Source: Pomphorhynchus laevis (Eukaryota; Acanthocephala; Palaeacanthocephala; Echinorhynchida; Pomphorhynchidae). From it: a stretch of DNA of 64,000 nt. Under the pieces are notes generated by a model, which was not told the DNA's origin, made no database searches, and was given only the letters and a program-made list of their open reading frames with translations. How positions within the stretch are numbered: the stretch's first letter is position 1; each line of letters opens with the position of its first letter. The position numbers and the translations under genes were made by a program. This document shows, in pieces, positions 44,774 through 54,561 of this stretch. The stretch is from positions 58,181 through 122,180 of the forward strand of contig WNNJ02001313.1 of assembly GCA_012934845.2 (NCBI GenBank), given 5' to 3'.

Positions 44774-44928
44774 GAAATAAAGAAATATTTCTCTTGCCTG
44801 TTTTCTGTTTTAAGAACTATACTAAGAAATAGAACCGAGTTATAAGAAATAGAACCGAATTATTCTTGCATTATTCAAAGTCGCTACGTATGCCCAGTCA
44901 TCCTATGTGTGACGACAAACTTCACAAC

Positions 44929-44966
44929 GGTATACGCGTTTCGCTCTAACGGAGCTCATCAGTACC
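44929..44966 (-). ncRNA. minimal hammerhead ribozyme, family B
   Basis: Minus strand, 38 nt: GGUA (stem I), CUGAUGA, GCUC-CGUUA-GAGC (stem II), GAAA, CGCGUA, then UACC (stem I). Cleavage would follow GUA. All invariant core bases are present. Stem I continues outward with C-G and A-U pairs. Stem III is just the self-complementary ACGCGU without room for a loop, as in the minimal hammerheads of retrozymes and PLEs, which act best as dimers. An identical copy lies at 45393-45430. Confidence 0.75.
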
Positions 44967-45179
44967 GTGACTTCTATAATCATCTATAGGCACCTTAACA
45001 CACGCTTAAACAGTGTTTAAAGCTCGAAAAACAGAACTACCCTTAATCTGAATCATCGGAGGGAATTTAGCATAAGCTCTGTGCATGGCAGTGACTATTA
45101 CAGTTTAACCATGTATCAGGCACTAAATTCTTTTTAATAGAAATGCTGTTTAACAGGGACACTTAAAAGTGTGCAAATA

Positions 45180-45640
45180 TATAAAATATAATTTGTTGTT
45201 ACACCTGCCCGGGGACACTCACTGGTTTACTCATAAATATATCACTTTGTTTTCCTCATGAAGAGGCATAAACACCAGGCAGCATTATAAATATCCTCAT
45301 CAGACCAATAAATATAACTGAATTATTCTTGCAATATTCAAAGTCGCTACGTATGCCCAGTCATCCTATGTGTGACGACAAACTTCCACAACGGTATACG
45401 CGTTTCGCTCTAACGGAGCTCATCAGTACCGTGACTTTAATAATCATCCATAGGCACCTTAACACACGCTTAAACAGTGTTTAAAGCTCGAAAAGCAGAA
45501 CTACCTTTAATCTGAATAATCAGAGAGAATTTAGCATAAGCTATGTGCATGGCAGTGCGCATTGCAGTTTTAACCATGCATGAGACACTAAATAATTCAT
45601 TTTAATAGAAATGCTGTTTAACAGAAACGCTAAATTCTCT
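45180..45640 (-). repeat. hammerhead-bearing repeat unit 2
   Basis: Second direct copy of the unit at 44440 (TATAATTTGTTGTTACACCT, GAGGCATAAACACCAGGCAG, TATAACTGAATTATTCTTGC), without the 200 bp palindrome insertion. It ends in AGAAATGCTGTTTAACAG and meets an inverted third copy. Confidence 0.75.
45393..45430 (-). ncRNA. minimal hammerhead ribozyme, family B, second copy
   Basis: Base-for-base identical to 44929-44966 across all 38 positions, while the repeat flanks differ at several sites (for example AACTTCCACAACGG versus AACTTCACAACGG). Confidence 0.75.
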
Positions 45641-45925
45641 CATTCAGATTAAGTGTAGTTCTTCGAGCTTTGAACGCTGTTTAAGCGTGCGGTTAGTTGC
45701 CTATTGAAAATTATTGTGGTCACTGTATTGATGAGCTCGTGTAGAGAGAAACGCGTATGCGGTTGGTAAAGTTTTTCGTCACACATAGGATGACTTGGGT
45801 AGTGACATTAAATATTGCAAGAATAATTCGTTTCTATTTATTGGTCTGACGAGGATATATAAAATGCCTCCTGGTATTTATACCTTATGTGCCTAAAACA
45901 CACACATATATATTAGTGTAACAAC
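45641..45925 (+). repeat. inverted, older copy of the hammerhead repeat unit
   Basis: The complement of units 1 and 2: AAATTCTCTCATTCAGATTA, GTGTAGTTCTTCGAGCTTTG, TTTAAGCGTGCGGTTAG, then UUGAUGA-GCUCGUGUAGAGA-GAAA-CGCGUAUG at 45728-45760, a decayed hammerhead with the first box base changed. Continues ATAATTCGTTTCTATTTATT and GTGTAACAACAACTTATATA. Confidence 0.65.
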
Positions 45926-45937
45926 AACTTATATATA

Positions 45938-46310
45938 TGGGATCGTGAAGATAGATTGAAATCGGGACTGGTGATCTTTTGATGGATGCTTATTTATCTA
46001 TTGAATAGTTACTAGGTTACACAAGGAGATTTTCGCAATGAAAAGCAGCTACAGAATCCTTCCTTCATGACATCCAATTCAATACACCCTGACTACTAAC
46101 GGCACAAATACCACAGCCGTTTTCGTTTCGCCCGCTTTCTGCCACATATTGGGAGCCCCGGACTTGTCAGAAGGCTTACTACAAACTCTTCTCCTTTCGA
46201 AATTTGACTCATCCGAGATTTGAGCTGTCGCTCTCCGTATAGATAAATTAGAATCCATCAAAGGATCCCCATCCCGATTAAAATCAATCTTCACGATCCC
46301 ATACGAAACA
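45938..46310 (-). repeat. fold-back unit with hammerhead-like core (family D), minus
   Basis: Ends TATGGGATCGTGAAGATAGA (45938) and TCAATCTTCACGATCCCATA (46287-46306) are inverted. Inside, GCCCGCTTTCTGCCACATAT and CGGACTTGTCAGAAGGCT form the complement of the family D core, with box I altered to CUGACAA. The frame at 46079-46294 is a by-product. Confidence 0.6.
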
Positions 46311-46735
46311 ATATATGATAAGGATGCCGAAGATCATCTCGGACAATGCAGTTTCGAAAGATCATGATGGAAGGTATCGTATGCTATGTGAATTCTAATA
46401 ATCCTTGATTCGTTGCATAGCAGTCATGAGCGTAAGCCAAGTACGGAGAGCAACAACTCGAATCTCGGATTAGTCGAATTTATAAAGGAGAAGAGTGTGT
46501 AGTCAGCCTTCTGACGAGCCCGGGGCTCCCAATATGTGGCAGAAAGCGGGCGAAACGAAAACGGCTGTGGTATTTGTGCCGTTAGTAGTCAGGGTGTATT
46601 GAATTGGATGTCGTGAAGGAAGGATTGTTCAACTGGTTTTCAATGCGAAAGGCAACTTGTGTGACCTAGCAACTATTCAAGTGATCATGTTATGCGAATC
46701 ATGTGATCGCATAACATATATATTAACATAATCAT
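46311..46735 (+). repeat. inverted partner of the family D unit
   Basis: 46430-46680 is the reverse complement of 46010-46250 with substitutions (CTCCCAATATGTGGCAGAAA, AACGGCTGTGGTATTTGTGC, GTAGTCAGGGTGTATTGAAT), so the two units form a head-to-head palindrome about 700 bp long. Confidence 0.65.
46511..46556 (+). ncRNA. hammerhead-like core, family D
   Basis: Plus strand: CUGACGA, stem II GCCCG/CGGGC with a 24 nt loop, then GAAAC. A strong helix AACGGC/GCCGUU with a 12 nt loop follows four bases later and could act as stem III, leaving GUUA as a cleavage site. Spacing between box II and that helix is not canonical, so catalytic activity is uncertain. Confidence 0.4.
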
Positions 46736-47020
46736 ATTCAAGTGATCATGTTATGACTCTGTACTGTAATGAATCTGTGCTGCAATGACTCTGTACATAT
46801 CATGTATGCGAATTGCATACATGATAGATTTCATCAATCCTGAGCCACATTGATTAGAAAATGCCATAACAAAAATATATAAATATTTATAGCAATACCA
46901 TTTAGCATATATGTATTTACAGTCAGATATAAAATTATATATAATATATTCCACTAGTATATATATCAACACTATCAAGCAACACCATTTATATATACTT
47001 TAATAAAGTGTAGAAAACAG
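46736..47020. repeat. mixed repeats; 45 bp word shared with 48.9 kb
   Basis: ATGACTCTGTACTGTAATGA followed by ATCTGTG and ATGACTCTGTACATATC recurs at 48886-48930. Also a small palindrome CATGTATGCGAATTGCATAC ATG at 46800-46823. Confidence 0.5.
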
Positions 47021-47044
47021 GCAAAGACACTTATAATTTATTTA

Positions 47045-47075
47045 AACGTTTCGTCCTTTATGGGGACTTCGTCAG
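47045..47075 (-). ncRNA. hammerhead-like core, family C variant
   Basis: Minus strand: CUGACGA-A-GUCC-CCAUAAA-GGAC-GAAA-CGUU. Stem II has four Watson-Crick pairs that differ completely from the GCC/GGC stem of the neighbouring copies, a compensatory change supporting a structured RNA. Confidence 0.6.
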
Positions 47076-47216
47076 TATATTGTAATTTGCTTGAACAATT
47101 TTAAATTTTCTTTTACAATTGTTCAAGAAAAGAAAATTTACAATATATGAATGCAATGGGTTCATATATTTTGATCGTAAAACAGAAAACAGGCAAGACA
47201 AATATTTCTTTATTTC

Positions 47217-47242
47217 AACGTTTCACCTTTCGGCTTCGTCAG
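47217..47242 (-). ncRNA. hammerhead-like core, family C
   Basis: Minus strand: CUGACGA-A-GCC-GAAA-GGU-GAAA-CGUU. Relative to the 44630 copy, GGC became GGU (still pairs) and the loop became a GNRA tetraloop. The plus-strand partner is at 47332-47360 (GCC-GAGAGGA-GGC). Confidence 0.55.
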
Positions 47243-47411
47243 GAAAATTGTAATTTGCTTGAACACTTATAAATTTTCGAAGTGTTTAAGCAAATTAAAT
47301 TTTATAAGTGTTCAAGCAAATTACAATTTTCCTGACGAAGCCGAGAGGAGGCGAAACCTTGAAATAAAGAAATATTTGTCTTGCCTGTTTTCTGTTTTAA
47401 GAAATATACTA

Positions 47412-47720
47412 AATGGTGTTGCTTGATAGACTGGACTTTGATTCACGACTTTCAGTCGCCATGTCACTTCTAGACGACCAATGAGTACTCAACAACACTC
47501 ATCAGTAGAATGAAGTACTCACTGGCCGTAGCACAGTAGAATGAAGTACTCACTGGCCGTAGCATATCAGTAGCACAATGTGCTACTGACGAAGGGGTAA
47601 CCCGAAAACGTTTTTAAATAAAATTGCAAAAGAAGTTCGGTTTAATTGTATATACTTAACTATTTTAATTATATGAAAGTCGTGAATCGAAGTCTTGTCT
47701 ACCAAACAACATCATTTTAT
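47412..47720 (+). repeat. inverted-repeat bounded block with hammerhead-like core, family E
   Basis: AATGGTGTTGCTTGATAGAC...TTCACGACTTTCA (47412-47454) and TGAAAGTCGTGAATCGAAG...AAACAACATCATTT (47675-47718) are inverted. Between them a 30 bp unit AGTAGAATGAAGTACTCACT is in tandem twice, and at 47586-47612 lies CUGACGA-A-GGG-GUAA-CCC-GAAA-ACGUU on the plus strand, with a GNRA-capped stem II. Confidence 0.6.
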
Positions 47721-47963
47721 ATAAATGCCGTATTTCGTAAGAAATCCTAGACCGTTGTTAACTCAGCACATCCGTGTGTCACCATTATATATAGTTAACG
47801 ACATGAAATTGTTAACTTCTAACATTGATGGATTGTCAAATATTTCTTAAACTAAGTTGAGATAAAATTATATAGTTCATCAAAAACAAAATATTTGTTT
47901 TATACTTTTGTTAAATTTTGATTACATGTGACTTCAACTGTTCTAAGCTTAAATTAATTGTGA
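47721..47963. other. no gene
   Basis: AT-rich 3' flank of the receptor half. Confidence 0.35.
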
Positions 47964-48512
47964 TTATTTTAGTCGTATCATTTGCATACCGAATATAGAT
48001 TTTGTAACTGGTTTTGTAAACATCTGTTTAAGATATCTTCTGAACTTGCTAGAAGATAAAAGAGTTAAGTAAAACTTGGTAATCACCTTTGTTAAGCCAA
48101 TAAACAATGCAAATGTTGCTAGATAATACCAATATATAATGAAATTACATGATCTTATTTTGGTTATAAAAATTACTGCAATGTGGCAAATGCAGATTGG
48201 TATATCAACGAGAACACTGTTTGATATCAATACTAAAACTTGAAAAGTAAGGTCTTTATCTGTTTCTCTTAGTTTTAATCGAATTCCCTTTTTGACGGAT
48301 TGCATTAGATGAGCAAGCATGTAGCCACACAAGACAGTAATAATAGCTGGAATAACTAAACACATCACACCATAGATAGCAGGCCAAGCTATTGCCATCC
48401 ATTGTGCATTTCTTCGATATGAACTCGGATTTCCCGTTAATTTGTAGACTGTCTCATTGTGATAAACAAAAAATGCAATTGGACTAAACATTATTATGAA
48501 AGTTGCCATCAT
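47964..48512 (-). pseudogene. 7TM receptor paralogue, C-terminal half (TM4-TM7)
   Basis: 182 codons on the minus strand: TM4 MMATFIIMFSPIAFFVYH, extracellular loop 2, TM5 WPAIYGVMCLVIPAIITVL, TM6 LTFQVLVLISNSVLVDIPI, TM7 WYYLATFALFIGLTKVITKF and a basic tail SSKFRRYLKQMFTK like the intact receptor's SRQFRKLLVRL. The frame is open upstream for a few more codons (IDLVIII, completing TM4) but then meets an in-frame TAA, and I see no AG acceptor between that stop and the TM4 codons. The matching first half lies 3.2 kb upstream at 51754-52248. Confidence 0.65.
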
Positions 48513-48883
48513 AATAATGATTACCAGATCAATTTACAAAATTAACTTTCTTTGATTACACTTGTTTTATATTTTAAGGATAATCAATTTAATAAAGTTT
48601 TTAGATCATTTATTTTAAAAAATAAGCCAAATGCTCACTTTAGTTGCTTGGCTGATCGAAATTTACATTTGAGCTTATAGTAAATTTACAAAACATTTAT
48701 GCAAAGTTTAATACTTTGACCTTTAAAATTACTAATTGTTATAAAATGATTAGTTATTAAGGTAATATGCGTATGATTAACATTGTTACTTGATAAAATA
48801 AATATCGACAACCTCAATATTTGAAGTAATAATATAAAAATGATTAGTTATTAACATAAATTAATATTACATAAATAATATGT

Positions 48884-49200
48884 TTTGACTCTATACTGTA
48901 ATGAATCTGTGTGTTAATGACTCAGTACATATCGACGAACTTCATCCACCTTCCAATATTATGATTATTTTTGATAGTGTAAACGAAACTGCCAGCATTC
49001 GAGATGAGAAGGACCAATTGCCCCTATAGGACAATATATTTAAAGGTGACTTGCTTAAGCAAATTCGCAACAAAGCTTTCAATCGTTGAAAAGTGTCGAG
49101 GACAGAACGATTATCAACAACTGATCCCCTGGAGATATTGTCGAAGCCGGTATATTTACATTCAACCTCAACTCGCACTTAATATGCGACTCGACAGAAT
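48884..49200 (+). pseudogene. decayed coding stretch, unknown family
   Basis: Plus strand: DSVHIDELHPPSNIMIIFDS, NETASIRDEKDQLPL, stop, DNIFKGDLLKQIRNKAFNR, stop, KVSRTERLSTTDPLEILSKP. GC content and codon pattern are clearly coding-like, with two stops in one frame. Its first 45 bp also occur at 46740, so it probably belongs to a repeated element. It lies between the two receptor halves, opposite strand. Confidence 0.35.
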
Positions 49201-49424
49201 TCACTTTGTCAGTGACAATCAACCATCAAGTACTGAATCAGACAGCAACGAGGCTTTTAGAATATGTTTTAAATCTTTTTATATCTGTCTATTTAACTAA
49301 CCATCTTATGACATTGACTAATAAATATGTAATATATAATAGGTAATAAGTAAATATACATATTACATGTGAATATCATGCTTACGATTAACATTGCTAC
49401 TTGAAAGGAATAATTAATATCGAC

Positions 49425-49535
49425 AATATTATATTTTTTAATAATCAAAATTTATTATTGATAACAGACCATTACAATTTACGGATTACCCGCAAATGAG
49501 CTTTTAATATTATTATATTAGTTTTAATAATTATA
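49425..49535. repeat. ~105 bp dispersed repeat, copy 2
   Basis: Matches 25880-25985 (CAAAATTTATTATTGATAAC, ATTACAATTTACGGATTACC, CGCAAATGAGCTTTTA). Confidence 0.65.
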
Positions 49536-50081
49536 TTAAAATGATTTTTATATTATTTATAAATTTATATTAATAAAATATGATTAATATGATACGATAT
49601 GTGTGAGCTTATGCTGAAATATAAAAGAGGTTGAAACGTAAGATTGTATAGTAGAAACGGCCAGTATTGTATTGCAAATGATGGTTTAACTATTATCCAA
49701 ATCACTCGAGAGATTAAGAGTTATAGCGTACTTGATGGTGGAGTGGTTCAGTAAAGATGACTTAATAAGTCAACTGAAGCGAGATAGGTTCGGCTTAGGC
49801 TGATCGGGAATTATACGCGTGGAATATGCATGAAACGGGCTTATGTTTGCAAAGAAGGGACCATTCAGAAGCTAGGTCTAAGTGCATTTGGCGAAATGCG
49901 GTATTAGAGAAAATGATTTAAAATTGCATACGATATGAATAGTTTAATTCTCCTTTTAAAGAATAGTAGTTGTCAATTTGGTTTAAAAAGGTTGGTATTA
50001 ACAGTAAAATAGTAGTGATCTGTATATCTTAATAATCAATTCTTCGGTAATATTACAATCTTACTCAATTTGTGTTGCAGA
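49536..50081. other. no gene recognised
   Basis: 49590-49920 is less AT-rich than its surroundings; short plus frames such as YTRGICMKRAYVCKEGTIQK are readable between stops but match nothing I know. Confidence 0.3.
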
Positions 50082-50160
50082 TTCGAAGTGAATTACGAAT
50101 CCTTGGACAACTGCAAAATTTATAACTACGGAGGAACCTCATTTCGATCGCCTTTACAGG
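50082..50160 (+). CDS. candidate internal exon of an unknown gene
   Basis: TTTGTGTTGCAG precedes and CAG|GTGATT follows a 79 bp plus-strand segment that, in the frame needing one upstream base, reads FEVNYESLDNCKIYNYGGTS and FRSPLQ without a stop. Both splice sites are good and composition is coding-like. No partner exon was found. It could instead be a captured exon, since it lies inside the split receptor locus. Confidence 0.35.
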
Positions 50161-50383
50161 TGATTCTTATATGCATCTTGATATGAACCCTTTATACCAA
50201 CTAAGCGATCAGCTTAGTTGATCAATTTTAGATCAGTTAAGTTGATTACTTAATAACAAGGTAAGCTCGTATCACGGAAAACGTTTTACAATTAGTCATT
50301 TAGCATAAAAATAAAAACAGATTAATAAAATTAAATTTAAACATAACTCTCAGTCAAAACATTTGTTTCTGCAATGATCAATT

Positions 50384-50683
50384 ATGAATTGTTTATATCA
50401 GGATTGTTCATGCACTCCCGCAAGCAGGCGCCGTTGCCTGCGCTGGATTGGGGCGGTGATTCTCTGTATTAAAAAGGAAAAAGCGCGTGCGTCCCCGGTT
50501 CGTCTAACCAAACGCAGACCAAGTTTCAGTTCATACAAGGACAACCATTCCGATACAGCAGCTAAGCATGGCTCAGGATGTCGCGATTCCATCCTACTGT
50601 GCTTCCTCCCCATCCACGAACAACCCCGTAAAAAGATACTCGGTCTGGATCTGAGCACCGGTTCAGAGTGTAATATACAATAA
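50384..50683 (-). pseudogene. LINE family B C-terminal fragment
   Basis: Minus frame: LKLGLRLVRRTGDARAFSFL then IQRITAPIQRRQRRLLAGVH, the same end of the family B ORF as RRYVDDPRAGSFLMQRISTA at 11.5 kb. A second frame holds AAVSEWLSLYE upstream. Inserted between the halves of the split receptor and on the same strand as it. Confidence 0.6.
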
Positions 50684-51753
50684 AATAAATTAAAGCAAAA
50701 CTACTTCTGATGTGATTGTATCTGATATATGTAATTATAATATCTGATATAATATATAATTACTATATCTGAGATATGTGATTATATATTGGATTATATA
50801 ATATGATTATTTTCTGACTATAATAAATATAATTTATTTAACTAATATAATTATACTACTTTATTAACTCTAATTTATTCTATAATGAGTTATATATAAT
50901 TTATTATTAATATTCAAAAGAAGTATTTTATAAATACCATCTAAATAATAATTTAGTTTAAACACAACCCTAATGGCACTAAAGTTGTGTTAAAGATTAC
51001 CGCCTTGGTGAGAGAGAAAGATTTTGGGATAAAATAGCTCTAAAATCAATTACTGAAACATCAAAAGAAATTCTCGATTTATAATATATCGTAATATATA
51101 ATATATAATACATGATATATAATATATCATTAATTGAGATGAAAATAATATTTCAATAATATGAAAAAAATATGTAATTAACTTGCCGGAAAGGGATATC
51201 AATCGCATTTCAGCAATCCATTGGACTGTATCTAACCCAATAATTTTTATACAATGTAATTATATATAATGTAATATATTCTATTTTTATATTTACAGTA
51301 ATTATAATGATTCCAAATTACCTAAATTAAAGATTTTAAATGTTAAACTTTACTATTATTAATTAGGAACAAGGCTAATTCAGCATGAAGGAAATTATTT
51401 TGACCTTAAAGTTTATTGAGCCACGAATAAACCGATTGTGCTCCTAAGATATTATGATCACTATCAAGATAAATTAATACCCGATCTTTATAATTTATTA
51501 CATGTTGACAACCAGGCCAATGTACATTATTATCTAAAATGTAAATAATGCTTATTTGGCGTATATCGCGTTTTATATAGTTTACATTTTACTTTAGTAT
51601 AACTCCATATTGTATAATGTTCTTATGACTACATATAACATATACATCTATTGTATAATGTTCTTATGACTACAGATAACATCCAAATATATTATTTCTG
51701 TTATTTAAACAATTTTAAATAATTATTTGTTATTTTATTTGGTTTATTTCCTT
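50684..51753. other. AT-rich, no gene
   Basis: About 1.1 kb of A/T-rich repeats of the TATAATATATAATAC type; a 24 bp word TTGTATAATGTTCTTATGAC is tandemly doubled near 51610-51680. If the receptor halves are exons, this is intron. Confidence 0.4.
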
Positions 51754-52248
51754 TTAATAATTATTTAATTTAAGAATTAAAATAGGAAACGATATCAACG
51801 TCTGAGCTAATTTTGTAAACTTGATCTCATTTAAAACTATCAGAATTCGTCGCTTAAATGTGAATGATCTAATTCTATTTAGTGACTTCATTCTTTCTAT
51901 ACATAGTAATACCATGATCCAATTGTTAGAACACTGCGCACATGAATACGTCATTAATTCTGGCCACCAATTTGTAAAACGAGTCCAGCGTATTAGATGG
52001 TAAGACTCTAAGAGTCGACCGGCTACAAAGAAAAGAATTAAGCCATCACTTAATAATATTATTCGCATCAGCATTCCAAAATTGTGTTTGCAATAAATAC
52101 CTGTCTTCATCCAAAGATATAGAATCGAGTTTCCGCTAATACCCAAGCTTAGTATCAGTGAAAACACTACCTTTCTTAAGAGTTGAATCTTATAATTACT
52201 GATGAAATCATCAATGTATGTCACTGTACAATTCAGCATTACATACAT
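51754..52248 (-). pseudogene. 7TM receptor paralogue, N-terminal half (TM1-TM3)
   Basis: ATG at 52248. TM1 FSLILSLGISGNSILYLW (GN motif), TM2 MRIILLSDGLILFFVAGRLL (D2.50), the RWTRFTNWWPELM loop (Cys of the paralogue's NCWP missing), TM3 AQCSNNWIMVLLCIERM, intracellular loop 2 RSFTFKRR. Beyond that the frame (ILIVLNEIKFTKLAQTL...) no longer resembles the receptor. A weak donor-like CAAGTTTAC lies near 51828. Together with 47964-48512 this would make one receptor of about 320 residues with a 3.2 kb gap holding LINE debris. The gap may be an intron, but the in-frame stop before TM4 and lost Cys favour a broken gene. Confidence 0.65.
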
Positions 52249-52821
52249 TTATATAAACATCGAAATTTTTTCTAAATTAATAGAGACAAAAACCGAATTA
52301 ACTTCTCCAAATTTAAACCATAAGTTACAAAATAACTTATTCGAGGCACTAAATAAATAGAGACAAAAACCGAATTAACTTCTCCAAGTTAAAATAATTT
52401 ATTCGAGGCAAAATCCTGTCAAATTTGTCAATTACAAATTTTGGGTTTATTTTTTCAAGTTTAATTTGGCAAAAGTTAATTGTCAAATCCTACGTTACCC
52501 GAATAAAGGCTAAGATTTCACTGTCAAAATTTTATTGAATTGACGAAATTTTAATGAAAAGATGTCTGTGTTAATCAATTGTTTTTATTGAATTGTGCAC
52601 TGGATTTACAAGAGCAAATATACTTCAAAGTATATTCGATGACTGCTCTTTGGAAACTGATTTTTATCATATTTTCAACCCTGCTTATTTTTTACCGTCA
52701 ATAACTTGATAGATACCGAAAATGGAAGCAAATTGATACAATTAAAATGTTGCTTTCAATAGCGACATCTAAATTTGTTCTTACCAAATACGATCTATTT
52801 TAAAATAAACGAATAAATTTT
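52249..52821. other. upstream flank with short duplications
   Basis: AGACAAAAACCGAATTAACT occurs at 52284 and 52362. The block GTTAATCAATTGTTTTTATT, GTGCACTGGATTTACA, ATACTTCAAAGTAT at 52568-52640 recurs at 53043-53107. A 21-codon hydrophobic frame MTALWKLIFIIFSTLLIFYR starts at 52638. Confidence 0.45.
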
Positions 52822-52998
52822 ATGAATAAAATGTCTTCTGCTAACGAACTCCGTGCCAACGAATTAGTAAAGGTATTAGATGACGTTGAACTCAGTCATA
52901 TGGAAGCAAAAAGTGATGATTCATGGGATACAACAAATAGTAACGTTGGACTTGTTGATCGACTTGAAGAAAGTATAAGATATAGAAATCAGCAATAG
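52822..52998 (+). CDS. small acidic ORF, 58 residues, unknown
   Basis: MNKMSSANELRANELVKVLD, then SHMEAKSDDSWDTTNSNVGL and VDRLEESIRYRNQQ, TAG. Codon use is balanced in an AT-rich setting, and net charge is acidic. No signal peptide, no recognised family. It sits between two copies of a diverged 75 bp repeat, so it may be a captured exon; GAAAGTATAAG near its end could be a splice donor. Confidence 0.35.
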   Translation: MNKMSSANELRANELVKVLDDVELSHMEAKSDDSWDTTNSNVGLVDRLEESIRYRNQQ

Positions 52999-53453
52999 CT
53001 AGTCCTTCTTAAATGATAAAGCGGAATTTAAATTGACAAAATTTATGTTAATCAATTGTTTTTAATGTGCACTGGATTTACATAAAACAAAGATACTTCA
53101 AAGTATGTGTTTGTTACTTTTAAATTTGTTCTTATCCAATTAGATCTATCTTAATATAAGCGTTTACGAATTTGACGCATTCTGTTTGGATAATGTCAGA
53201 TACAGACACATGGCAGACTATCAATTTAAAATTTAAAATGTAATTACCATAAAATTTTATCATGACCGATTACATAAAGCAGCAACGTTCAATCTAAAAT
53301 AAGAAAACGAAATATAAATTAGATTTTAAACCGATTTCGTTTCACACTCCAGCACCATTGCAGTAAGTTTACTAATTGTATAGATAACTTTGAACAATTA
53401 CACAAAACGACTTTGGTTAGGGTTTGTTTTAATGTAAAGGGATTTACATTAAA
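52999..53453. other. no gene
   Basis: Contains the second copy of the 75 bp repeat (53043-53107); otherwise AT-rich. Confidence 0.35.
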
Positions 53454-54170
53454 GAAAATAGATATCGGTTAATTTTATGTAAACTTGTAAAAGTCATTAT
53501 CGAATATTGGGCCTTTTTATCTAAATTGTTTTATCATAAGATTTAAATCTAGCTGGGAGGAATAGTTTTCGGTTAGCACATTGGGATGACGTTTCACTCT
53601 CAAAAAGGGCAATTAATAACAACAATAACAATTTATTGACAAGAAAAAACAAATAATATTAAACTATATTTTTTCTCTCAATCACTGGTCCGGGTGTCTG
53701 GTTTTAGATGCAGTGTACAAACCAAACCACTCCATACATCGAGATATTTGGCGACTTACCAGAGTTAACTTTCAGATAGCCCAACTCGGTCTTCGGCCAG
53801 TTTCGAGATTTTATCTCTCCACCGGTATCGAGGTCTACCTCGAGATATCTTTCCAGAAAGTCTGAAGTGGAAATCCGTCCGAGGAAGGCGATCCCCATAC
53901 ATCATCAGAACGTGTACTAGCCACCTTAACTGACTTTCTTCGATGTGAAGAAGCAGCGACTTTAGTCCGAGTCCAACCAGGAAATATGGATGCATTTTAT
54001 ATGTAAACTTGTAGAAGTCATTATCCAATATGGGCATTTTTGTCTAAAATTTTAGTTTTTTATCGTAAGATTTTAATCTAGCCGGGGGGGGGTTGATGAT
54101 TATAGCAGAATAGTTTTCGGTTAACACACTTGGATGACGTTTCACCCTCAAAAATGACAATTAATAAGTT
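53454..54170. repeat. 165 bp direct repeats flanking a LINE fragment
   Basis: 53480-53620 (ATGTAAACTTGTAAAAGTCA, TTATCGAATATTGGGC, AATAGTTTTCGGTTAGCACA, GATGACGTTTCACTCTCAAA) recurs at 54001-54165 with about 10 percent differences and small indels. The two copies bracket the LINE fragment at 53690-54005. Confidence 0.7.
53690..54005 (-). pseudogene. LINE C-terminal fragment (Rex/RTE-like)
   Basis: Minus strand: LGLKSLLLHIEESQLRWLVH, RLPRTDFHFRLSGKISRGRP and RYRWRDKISKLAEDRVGL, then after a frame change GKSPNISMYGVVWF. This matches the conserved end of Rex-type LINEs (LGVEPLLLHIERSQLRWFGH...GRRPRGRPRTRWRDYIS). Only about 300 bp remain. Confidence 0.7.
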
Positions 54171-54561
54171 TCTGTTAATATTGGCTTACTTTATTTGTTT
54201 ATTGGTCGTGTGCTTACGGCAGTATTGATTGTAAATCTACGTATTAACTCTACGTTCTCCAAAAAATGAATCATAATGTAAATGAGCTGGAAATTACTGC
54301 GGTTAGGTAGCAAGAAGTTGGAGGACAACTTCTTTAGGTAAAGTTATTGCAGTTGAATTTTTTTTGATAATAATATACATTATTTGGTTCCCTCAAATGG
54401 GCTTCTATACAAGGGCCTCTATTTACAGTTGAATAGACCTCTATATGCAGCTTTCACAAACGGGCTTCTATATTGCAGTTGAATTGATAAAATAATAATT
54501 TTAGTTTTACATAAAATTATATAAAATTAAGTAAAAATTTTAATAAATTAAATATAAAATT
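54171..54561. other. no gene
   Basis: A loosely repeated word AATGGGCTTCTATA/AACGGGCTTCTATATTGCAG lies at 54396-54482. No ORF. Confidence 0.4.

Larger units (their letters stand above)
44440..45179 (-). repeat. hammerhead-bearing repeat unit 1 (about 740 bp)
   Basis: Begins TATAATTTGTTGTTACACCT, then the CACCAGGCAGCATTCTATAT block, an inserted palindrome (44628-44825), TAGAACCGAATTATTCTTGC, the 38 nt hammerhead, CACGCTTAAACAGTGTTTAA and ATAGAAATGCTGTTTAACAG. The next unit starts at 45180 with the same first words. Non-coding. Confidence 0.7.
47021..47410. repeat. nested palindrome with three hammerhead-like cores
   Basis: The inner palindrome 47195-47405 is a second copy of the one at 44628-44825 (AAACAGGCAAGACAAATATT ... 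complement). An outer half-copy at 47021-47160 carries a related core with a different stem II. Confidence 0.7.

Noticed and set aside
44440-45300. Hammerhead reading of the CUGAUGAGGAUAUAUAGAAUGC block
   Set aside because: No stem II partner or correctly spaced GAAA follows the box.
53898-53912. ATCATCAG as part of a ribozyme box
   Set aside because: Isolated word inside the Rex-like LINE fragment with no second box nearby.
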